DNA from: Brassica napus
Taxonomy: Eukaryota > Streptophyta > Magnoliopsida > Brassicales > Brassicaceae
Direction of reading: 5' to 3'
DNA length: 64,000 nt
NCBI RefSeq assembly: GCF_020379485.1
Contig: NW_026014879.1
Location: forward strand, 62,001 to 126,000
Shown piece after piece: positions 56,755 through 64,000 of this stretch. Numbering within the stretch: the stretch's first letter is position 1; every line of letters starts with the position of its first letter. The position numbers and the translations under genes were made by a program. Below the pieces are notes generated by a model that saw nothing but the letters and a program-made list of their open reading frames with translations, made no database searches and was not told the origin of the DNA.

Positions 56755-57752
56755 TGTTAACTTGAAGAGAAGAAATGGAGAAACTAAAAGTGTTGAGTTG
56801 AGTTGGGGCTTGTGCAAAAGATAGGGCAAGGTGTCCAGAAGTGTCCTGATGGATGTGCAAAGTTAGGGTCAAGTCTAGGAGAGACTTAGAAGTGTATTTG
56901 GGAGCAAATGAGCGAGTGTGCAAAGATAGGGCGAGGCAGTACGGACATGTACGGACAGTACGGATCCGTACGGACCAGGGCGACCCAGATTTGCATAACT
57001 CGGCCATTTGAGAAGTTTTGGAGTTGGTGCAAAAATAGGGCGAACCTGACGTCCCGGGAAGGCTTGTGCAATGTCTGGGCAAGGTTTAGGAGTTATAAAA
57101 GTGGTCCCAGTCTTGTGGATAAGGTTCTGATCAGATGGCATCAAAGGAGAATCAAGAAGATGCCATTGGAGTGTGATTGGCTAGTTTGGTCTTGGGACAG
57201 GCTGGCCTTGGCTGTAAAGACAAGGGGAGCCACGACCATGTACCTGGACTTATCTCTGGATAGATTAGCAGGAGCCTAAGGAGAGCCAATCACAGTTCAG
57301 CCTTCCCCATTTTGAATTAAACCAATCAGACTCCATCTCCTCTTAACCAATCAGCATCAACTACTCAGATTGCAACAAGACCAGCTCATCTACACCATCC
57401 ATTCCTCTTAAGTGATTTACAGCCATTAGATATAGGTTTATGATGTCTCAGATTGTAACAGCCTATATAAACAGATGTATGGACGAAATTGTAACTCTTA
57501 AGAGAGTTAGGGGGATTTCCCCTCTCCTTCATGGAAATGAAAAACTAGTTCTTGAATCTGAAACTCTAATCTCTAAACACTTATTCTCTTAGTCTCTCAG
57601 TCTCTTAATCTCATTCTCTTTAGTCTCATAAACACTTAAACACTCTCATCAATCTCTGTTCTCAAATCACCTAAAACAAGCTCTTATCTTTCTCCATTGG
57701 AGTTTATACACACACACATACAACCAGAGTAGAGATCTCTTTAAAAATCACA
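56755..57752 (+). repeat. 3' LTR of element I
   Basis: 998 bp, apparently identical to the 5' LTR, followed by the ATTAG duplication. Confidence 0.93.
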
Positions 57753-58006
57753 ATTAGAAAGTGGGATAACTTCTTCATCCCAACTCCTATGAGATTTATT
57801 CAACTTCCTGGTGTTTCTCCAACCCTTTATGTATCCAAATCAAGCTTCTTACAAAGTCATTCATCCTGGTTTGATTGGAACGACGAAGAAGCTGTCCTAT
57901 TCCCAAACTTGGAAACTGGAATCACCTGATTAGAAAGTGGGATAACTACTTCATTCCAACTCCTATGAGATTTATTCAACTTCCTGGTGTTTCTCCACCA
58001 TTTTAT
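57753..58006. repeat. CentBr-like satellite, block 5
   Basis: About 1.4 monomers between I and J. It carries the AACCCTTTATG, AGTCATTCATCC and CTACTTCATTCC variants also seen near 16560-16700 and 22130-22270. Confidence 0.92.
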
Positions 58007-58531
58007 TGAGAGTTTTATAGGATTTATGTGAGAGTTTAAGGAAGATTTGTGAAGAGATTAGAGAAGAACTAGGTTGAACCGTGAGAGAGAGAGAGAGATT
58101 GACAAAGAGAATAATAGAGAACTCTTTTCCCTTGAATGATTTGTTTATGGGAACAACCCATTTATAGAATTCATACAGCAAGATGTCGACATTAAGGAAA
58201 CAATAAACAAAGAAGTTAAGACAGAGGAGAGATGGGCAAAGTGGTCCTGGATAGTGACAGGTCCTAACGGGTGGGAAGACTTTGAATCCTTAACCAGACC
58301 CGTGACCTGCACTCTCAACGGTTCCCCACTTCCCTTAGGCGATTCCAAACATTCTTCTTGCCTTCTTCTCTTCTACATCAGTCACTCTTATGTCTTGCAC
58401 TCCAAGTTAGGGTTGTCTTGTACGGACAGACTTGTCTAGCAAGGTAAGTTGAGTGATTGCTTGATCCGGATGTAATTGTTCCCCTCTTGCTTCTTACTTC
58501 ATTCTCCTCTCTTTATTGCTTCATGTCAACA
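58007..58531 (-). repeat. 3' LTR of element J
   Basis: 525 bp, minus strand TGTTGACATGAAGC… to …AAAACTCTCA. It starts after satellite …CCATTTTAT and contains a short GA-repeat near 58085. Confidence 0.85.
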
Positions 58532-58543
58532 CTCCCCCTCAAG
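58532..58543 (-). other. Polypurine tract of element J
   Basis: The minus strand reads CTTGAGGGGGAG, as in A, B and I. Confidence 0.87.
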
Positions 58544-58597
58544 CTTGACAGTGGTGATTGTCAAGCTTGGAAACCATGAAGCATTCCCTCATTAAAA

Positions 58598-58640
58598 CCT
58601 TTACTTGGAAAAACCACTTGGGATAAAAACCAAGCAAAGG
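58598..58640 (-). other. Post-stop hairpin of element J
   Basis: Minus-strand arms CCTTTGCTTGG and CCAAGTAAAGG pair over 11 bp with one G-U around a TTTTTATCCCAAGTGGTTTTT-type loop. It begins about 30 nt after the pol stop. Confidence 0.68.
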
Positions 58641-58671
58641 AAAAAGAGTAGAATACTCCATGGTGAGGGGA

Positions 58672-58845
58672 TTATTGACATGGGAGGTTTATGAGTCCAA
58701 GTCTTGGAAGAATGGACTCACAAACTTTGCTACTGGCCGCCTTGGTGAAGATGTCAGCCAGCTGATCCTCACTTCTTGTATAACATGGGAGAATCACTTG
58801 CTGCTCTACTGCTTGTCTTACCTTGTGGCAGTCCACTTCTATGTG
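58672..58845 (-). pseudogene. Copia pol C-terminus of J (58 codons)
   Basis: The minus strand reads HIEVDCHKVRQ, then CYTRSEDQLADIFTKAA and LGLINLPCQ, then stop. This is the end of copia RNase H, homologous to the ends of A and B. It is cut at its 5' side by H. Confidence 0.9.
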
Positions 58846-59668
58846 TAATGAACTCCTAGGATGCTTCTTTGGATTGAATTGGATAGATCCTTGTATAAAC
58901 GAATCAGAGACTCAAGTTTATCAAGGTGATGGATCGTTTGGTGACACAAAGAGTTGCGGAATGGCTCCTTGATACTCCTAGATGACTAGCTTGGATATTA
59001 CACACCAAAATAGACACCCTTAGTTGTTGGATATGACACACCAACGAGATTCACTCAAGACTTGATGAGAAGTAAAGAGAGAACAAAGAAATCTGATAGA
59101 TTTGTAGAAAAAGGATTGTGTTTAAAAGAGAGAACGCAAACACACTTATATAGAGAAGTATGGAACAGGCTCCATATTCTCGAGATCATTAAAGGGAACA
59201 GGCTCCCTTGGAACTACAACAAAGACTAAAGACTTATTCAAATTCGAAAAGAGTTTTTAAAACATGAAATAAAAACCATAGTTTAAAAATAACCTAAGGT
59301 GGAACCGTGATACATCATCTAAGGTTTATGTAAGTAACTTGTGGCCTCATTAAAAACCTTCCTTTGGAAAACCCAATGGGACAAAACCAAAGGCTAGGAA
59401 AAGAGCACACACAAGCACTTGCTTAGATGATGATCAGTTTGAAACCATTGCTTGAATGGTGATAAGAGTGTCTTGATTGATCAAACGTCCATCAAGACCG
59501 TCTTCTTGCTTCCATGAGATCATAAGTAGACTTCCAACAGCTTCTTTGAGTCTTCTAGCTTTGGCGCGAGTGATGGGACCTGGTGGAATGACTAAGGCAT
59601 CATCTTCTTCCCTTGATTGGTCTTTGAACTCTTTATCTCCATCCTTGTGCCGGTCCATGATCATATCA
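58846..59668 (-). repeat. 3' LTR of element H
   Basis: 823 bp. It differs from C at a few sites, for example GTGTTTAAAAGAG (C: GTGATTAAAAGAG). Hairpin at 59361-59393; polypurine tract follows at 59669-59679. Confidence 0.92.
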
Positions 59669-62600
59669 TCCCCTCCCTCTTGAAAAGGATTTGTCCTCAA
59701 ATCTGGCTCATCTGCAAAATAAGGAACCAAGTCAGTGATATTAAAACTATTGCTCACATCATACCTTCCTTGGAGATCCAGCTTGTAAGCATTGTTGCCG
59801 ATTTTCTTTATGATCTCAAATGGTCCATCAATCCTTGGCATGAGCTTGGATTTCCTCTCATTAGGAAATCTTTCTTTCCTTAGGTGAATCCAGACTTGAT
59901 CACCCACTTCAAAGACTCTTTCACGCCTCCCCTTGTTTGCTTGTTTGGCATATTGCTTAGTCTTCTCTTCTATGTTGCGCCTTGCTTGTTCATGAAGTTG
60001 TTGTACCTTCTCTGCCTTCTTCTTGCCATCAAGACTAACTCTTTCACACTCAGGTAAAGGTATTAGATCCAAAGGAGAGATGGGATTGAACCCATAAACA
60101 ATTTCAAATGGAGAAAACTTAGTAGCAGAATGCACAGCATGATTATATGCAAATTCACAATGAGGCAAACAATCTTCCCATGATTTCAAGTTCTTCTTTA
60201 TAATTGCACGCAAGAGTGTACCAAGAGTTCTATTAACTACTTCAGTCTGACCATCAGTTTGTGGGTGACAAGTAGTAGAAAATAATAGCTTAGTGCCTAG
60301 TTTAGACCAGAGAGTTTTCCAAAAGTAGCTTAGAAACTTAGTATCTCTATCAGATACAATAGTCTTAGGCATGCCATGTAAACGCACAATCTCCTTAAAG
60401 AACAAGTTAGCTACATGCAATGCATCATCAGTTTTATGACAAGCAATGAAGTGTGCCATCTTAGAAAATCTATCAACTACCACAAAGATTGAATCTTTAC
60501 CAGTACGAGTTCTAGGCAATCCAACAATGAAGTCCATAGAGATATCATTCCAAGGATGATAAGGGATGGGTAAAGGCGTGTACAAACCATGGTTTTGGAC
60601 TTTGGACTTAGCTTGTTTACAAGTTGCACACCTTTCACAGAGTCTTTCCACATCTCTTTTCATCCGCGGCCAGTAGAAGTGATCCTGCAAGGTCTTGAGA
60701 GTTTTTGCGACACCAAAATGTCCCATGAGGCTTCCTCCATGAGATTCCCTAACAAATAAATCTCTCAAAGAACAATTAGGCACACAAAGTCTATTATCAT
60801 AGAAAAGAAATCCATCCTGCCTAAAGTAATGTCCAGCAGCAAATTTCTCACAAGACTTATAAGCATCTTTAAATTCAGGATCATTCTCATACATTACTTT
60901 AATCTGCTCAAATCCTAATAGCTTAACATCAAGAGTGTTCAAGAGAACATACCTTCTGGATAGTGCATCAGCAACTATGTTTTCCTTACCTTGTTTATAC
61001 TTGATGACATAAGGAAATGTCTCAATGAACTCAACCCACCTTGCGTGTCTCTTGCTGAGTTTGTTTTGGCTTTTAAGGTACTTGAGAGACTCATGATCAG
61101 TGTGAATGACAAACTCCTTGGGCCATAGGTAATGCTGCCATGTCTGCAAAGCCCTCACCAAAGCGTAGAGTTCCTTGTCATAAGTAGCATAGTTGAGAGT
61201 CGCTCCTCCTAGTTTCTCACTGAAATATGCTATGGGTCTCTTCTCCTGCATAAGAACAGCACCAATTCCAATTCCTGAAGCATCACATTCAATTTCAAAA
61301 GTTTTATTGAAATCAGGAAGTATAAGAAGAGGGGCATTAGTAAGCTTCTCTTTTAGGCATTGAAAGGCAAGTTCTTGTGCTTCTCCCCATTTGAATCCAA
61401 CTTCTTTCTTGATCACCTCAGTCAATGGAGCGGCTATGGTGCTAAAATCTTTTACAAACCGTCGGTAGAAGCCAGCTAATCCATGGAAGCTTCGCACTTC
61501 ACTGATGGTTTTAGGAATCGGCCACTCTTGTATTGCTTTCACCTTCTCTTGATCTACCTTTACTCCATCTGCACTCACAACAAAGCCTAGAAAAACCAAG
61601 TGATCCGTTCCAAAAGTACACTTCTTAAGGTTAGCAAAAAGAGATTCCTTTCTAAGCACATCAAGAACAGCTCTAAGATGTCCTATATGATCATTAAAGC
61701 TCTTACTGTATACAAGGATGTCATCAAAGTATACCACAACAAATATGCCAATGAATGATCTAAGAACATGATTCATTAATCTCATGAATGTACTAGGTGC
61801 ATTGGTTAATCCAAATGGCATGACTAACCACTCATAAAGACCATGTTTAGTTTTGAATGCAGTTTTCCATTCATCTCCTTCTTTCATCCTAATCTGATGG
61901 TATCCACTTTTCAAATCAATCTTAGAAAATATGCAGGAACCATGCAATTCATCAAGCATATCATCTAATCTAGGAATAGGATGGCGATACTTTACAGTGA
62001 TGTTGTTGATGGCTCTACAATCAACACACATGCGCCAGCTTCCATCTTTCTTAGGCACAAGAAGCACTGGTACTGCACATGGGCTCATGCTCTCACGGAT
62101 ATGCCCCTTTGCCATCAACTCCTCAACTTGTTTTTGCAGTTCTTTAGTCTCCACGGGATTAGTCCTATAAGCTGGCCTATTTGGAAGTGTAGAACCAGGA
62201 ACAAAATCAATCTGATGCTCAATCCCTCTAAGAGGTGGAAGACCAATTGGATTATCTTCAGGAAATACATCTTCAAATTCCTGTAAAAGACACTTAATTT
62301 CACTCGGATATACCGGTGTTGGGTCAGTAACATTCAAAAGAGACTCTTTAAAGATAAGTAAAAGAATAGATTGATGAGCATTGAGAGTTCTTTTGATTTC
62401 ACCCGATTTGGCATAGAGACTATGCTGCTTCTTTGATTCAGGTTTGAGGTCTATTTCTTTCTTCTTTTGTAGCTGCAGTTGATCTTGATGAACTTCCTTT
62501 GGTGTTAGAGGAACCAGCACAGTCTTCTTTCCTTTGAACTCAAACGTGTGCTTGTTGGTGTAGCCATCATGTATCACTCGTCTATCTGATTGCCATGGCC

Positions 62601-64000
62601 GACCAAGAAGGATATGTCCAGCTTCCATAGGCAATACATCACAGAGAACCTCATCCTCATACCTTCCAATTGCAATGGGAACCGAAACCTGACTAGAAAC
62701 CCTCATTTCTCCTTCTTCATTCAACCATTGAAGCCGGTAGGGCTTTGGATGTTTCTGTACTTGGAGGCCAAGCTTCTTTACCATAGTTTCACTAGCTACA
62801 TTCACACAACTTCCTCCATCAATGATAAGACTACAGACCTTTCCTTGCACAAGGCACCGAGTGTAGAATAGATTCTCTCTCTGTTCTTGCTCTTCAGCTT
62901 TACTTTGCAAACTCAAAGTTCTTCTAGCCACCAATAACCTTCCTTTCACGGGTTCTTCTTCATATTCTTCTTCAATAAGCGCCTTACACTCAGACTCTGA
63001 AAGCTCATCCTCAGATTCATACTCTCCATTCTCAAGAAGAATCATGATTCTTTTATTGGTGCACTCATTTGCATAATGGCCTCTACCCTGACACTTAAAG
63101 CACTTAACATCTCTAGCTCTTGCACTTGAAACCTCGGCCTTTCCTTTATCCTTGCTGTAAAAGGAATTTGGCTTTGAGTCTTCTTTCAGTTGCGGTTTGC
63201 TTTCCTTTTGATAGCTAGACTTTTCTTCTTTAGTTCCCTGAAGTCTGGTGTTGTAACGAGAATGAGAATGGCCCTTCCTCTTAACTTGTTGCTCAACTAG
63301 TATAGCTTTGTGAAGCATCTCTTCTATCTCCACATAGTGCTGCATCTCAACATTATCTTGTATCTCTCGGTTGAGACCTCCTAAGAACCTAGCCATAGTA
63401 GCTTCTTTATCTTCAGAAACACGAGCTCTCAGCATCAACAGCTCCATGTCTTGATAGTATTCTTCAACAGATCGAGATCCTTGGGTGAGTCTTCTTAACT
63501 TCTGGTGCAAGTCGCGATGATAGTGATTTGGCACAAATCTTTTACGCATGAGAGCCTTCATCTCGTGCCATGTTTCAACGGGATACTCTTGGTTAAGTCT
63601 CCTGGTAGTCACAAGCTGGTCCCACCAACTCAGCGCATAGTCATGGAACTCAGTTGCTGCTATCTGAATCCTTTGGGCATTGGTGTAGTGCTTACAGTTA
63701 AACACCAACTCCATCTTCTTTTCCCATTCCAAGTAAGCATCCGGATCAACTTTGCCATGGAAAGGAGGTATCTTCAGCTTTAAACCAGCAAGATCATCTC
63801 TGTAAGTTCTCCTTTCATCATGATCTCTTCTATGTCTCCTTCTACTATCTCTAGAAGAGGAACTGCTGTGCGTGGCTCGGTTACGCTCATAGTAGTGGTC
63901 TGTTTCTTGTGATTCAGCATGCTCTCTCGGGGTTTCATCACGTCTTTCTCGTCTAGACTCATTGCTATGACCTTGGCCCGTAGCTTGCCTTATCTCTTGC
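59434..64000 (-). CDS. gag-pol: CRM-type Gag-Pol polyprotein of H, N-terminus outside window
   Basis: The frame is open from the window edge to the stop at 59434, about 1522 codons; by comparison with C only about the first 50 residues are missing. All motifs seen in C are present: Gag core, zinc knuckle [35 protein letters not shown], RNase H, integrase HHCC and DDE residues, GPF and the LTR-encoded [10 protein letters not shown] tail. No break is visible, so with C it is the second candidate for a functional element here. Confidence 0.94.
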   Translation of the reverse strand, partial: QEIRQATGQGHSNESRRERRDETPREHAESQETDHYYERNRATHSSSSSRDSRRRHRRDHDERRTYRDDLAGLKLKIPPFHGKVDPDAYLEWEKKMELVFNCKHYTNAQRIQIAATEFHDYALSWWDQLVTTRRLNQEYPVETWHEMKALMRKRFVPNHYHRDLHQKLRRLTQGSRSVEEYYQDMELLMLRARVSEDKEATMARFLGGLNREIQDNVEMQHYVEIEEMLHKAILVEQQVKRKGHSHSRYNTRLQGTKEEKSSYQKESKPQLKEDSKPNSFYSKDKGKAEVSSARARDVKCFKCQGRGHYANECTNKRIMILLENGEYESEDELSESECKALIEEEYEEEPVKGRLLVARRTLSLQSKAEEQEQRENLFYTRCLVQGKVCSLIIDGGSCVNVASETMVKKLGLQVQKHPKPYRLQWLNEEGEMRVSSQVSVPIAIGRYEDEVLCDVLPMEAGHILLGRPWQSDRRVIHDGYTNKHTFEFKGKKTVLVPLTPKEVHQDQLQLQKKKEIDLKPESKKQHSLYAKSGEIKRTLNAHQSILLLIFKESLLNVTDPTPVYPSEIKCLLQEFEDVFPEDNPIGLPPLRGIEHQIDFVPGSTLPNRPAYRTNPVETKELQKQVEELMAKGHIRESMSPCAVPVLLVPKKDGSWRMCVDCRAINNITVKYRHPIPRLDDMLDELHGSCIFSKIDLKSGYHQIRMKEGDEWKTAFKTKHGLYEWLVMPFGLTNAPSTFMRLMNHVLRSFIGIFVVVYFDDILVYSKSFNDHIGHLRAVLDVLRKESLFANLKKCTFGTDHLVFLGFVVSADGVKVDQEKVKAIQEWPIPKTISEVRSFHGLAGFYRRFVKDFSTIAAPLTEVIKKEVGFKWGEAQELAFQCLKEKLTNAPLLILPDFNKTFEIECDASGIGIGAVLMQEKRPIAYFSEKLGGATLNYATYDKELYALVRALQTWQHYLWPKEFVIHTDHESLKYLKSQNKLSKRHARWVEFIETFPYVIKYKQGKENIVADALSRRYVLLNTLDVKLLGFEQIKVMYENDPEFKDAYKSCEKFAAGHYFRQDGFLFYDNRLCVPNCSLRDLFVRESHGGSLMGHFGVAKTLKTLQDHFYWPRMKRDVERLCERCATCKQAKSKVQNHGLYTPLPIPYHPWNDISMDFIVGLPRTRTGKDSIFVVVDRFSKMAHFIACHKTDDALHVANLFFKEIVRLHGMPKTIVSDRDTKFLSYFWKTLWSKLGTKLLFSTTCHPQTDGQTEVVNRTLGTLLRAIIKKNLKSWEDCLPHCEFAYNHAVHSATKFSPFEIVYGFNPISPLDLIPLPECERVSLDGKKKAEKVQQLHEQARRNIEEKTKQYAKQANKGRRERVFEVGDQVWIHLRKERFPNERKSKLMPRIDGPFEIIKKIGNNAYKLDLQGRYDVSNSFNITDLVPYFADEPDLRTNPFQEGGDDMIMDRHKDGDKEFKDQSREEDDALVIPPGPITRAKARRLKEAVGSLLMISWKQEDGLDGRLINQDTLITIQAMVSN

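Larger units (their letters stand above)
51764..57752 (+). mobile_element. Large non-autonomous LTR element I (LARD-like)
   Basis: 5989 bp with two 998-bp LTRs (no difference noticed), primer site, polypurine tract and the target-site duplication ATTAG (51759-51763 and 57753-57757). The internal 3993 bp contain no gag or pol that I can recognise and no ORF above about 165 codons on either strand. The polypurine tract and the post-stop hairpin match those of the copia elements A and B, so it is probably a derivative mobilised by copia enzymes. LARD-like by definition: long, LTR-bounded, no coding domain. Confidence 0.9.
58007..58845 (-). mobile_element. Ty1/copia element J, 3' end, interrupted by H
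   Basis: LTR, polypurine tract, hairpin and the last 58 codons of a copia pol on the minus strand. At 58845 the sequence switches to the LTR of gypsy element H. The remainder of J should lie beyond the right window edge. Confidence 0.88.
58846..64000 (-). mobile_element. CRM-type gypsy element H, 3' part
   Basis: Same family and orientation as C, nearly identical to it, inserted into J. The last 5 bases of J before it are ATGTG; the partner duplication would be outside the window. The 5' LTR and Gag start are outside. Confidence 0.93.

Noticed and set aside
58660..58848. 62-codon plus-strand frame at 58660-58848
   Set aside because: The minus strand of the same bases reads as the conserved copia RNase H C-terminus.

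Overview
The window is plant centromeric DNA, most likely from Brassica or a close relative. About 17 kb consists of tandem copies of a 176-bp HindIII-type satellite that I recognise as CentBr-like. The rest is LTR retrotransposons inserted into that array or into each other. I found no ordinary host gene, rRNA, tRNA, CRISPR array or bacterial feature. The many ~76-codon open frames in the satellite are by-products of the repeat.

Layout, left to right: 1-3290, 3' part of a Ty1/copia element (A, plus). 3291-9780, satellite interrupted at 5563-7049 by a 1.49-kb miniature LTR element (TRIM-like, minus). 9781-16408, intact Ty3/gypsy element of CRM type (C, minus). 16409-16995, satellite. 16996-21851, a 4.86-kb non-autonomous gypsy relative with one long intact ORF (D, minus). 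21852-27355, satellite with a 13-monomer higher-order repeat. 27356-40319, CRM-type element E (plus) carrying a second copy of its own family, F (32400-38734), in its integrase region. 40320-45643, satellite. 45644-51292, full-length copia element (B, minus). 51293-51763, satellite. 51764-57752, a large LTR element without pol (I, LARD-like, plus). 57753-58006, satellite. 58007-58845, 3' end of a copia element (J, minus), interrupted by CRM-type element H (minus), which runs off the window at 58846-64000.

Most insertions are bounded by 5-bp target-site duplications that I could read directly: TRIM GAAAC, D CCTAT, E GATAA, F AAACT, B TTCCC, I ATTAG. Element C has none, and the satellite type changes across it.

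The gypsy elements form a working hierarchy. C, E, F and H encode a 1571-residue Gag-Pol whose C-terminus is encoded inside the 3' LTR, as in CRM centromeric retrotransposons. D keeps the Gag N-terminus and the integrase C-terminal end but no protease, RT, RNase H or integrase core. The TRIM keeps only LTRs, priming sites and a stub of the pol end. All three share U5 sequence modules, which suggests the small ones are mobilised by the large one.

The most unusual observation is a hairpin 20-35 nt after the pol stop codon in both copia and gypsy elements. Its loop is conserved while its stem sequence changes in a compensatory way. The second is the intact chimeric ORF of D. Everything is from reading by eye; family and clade names are from remembered motifs and no search was run.
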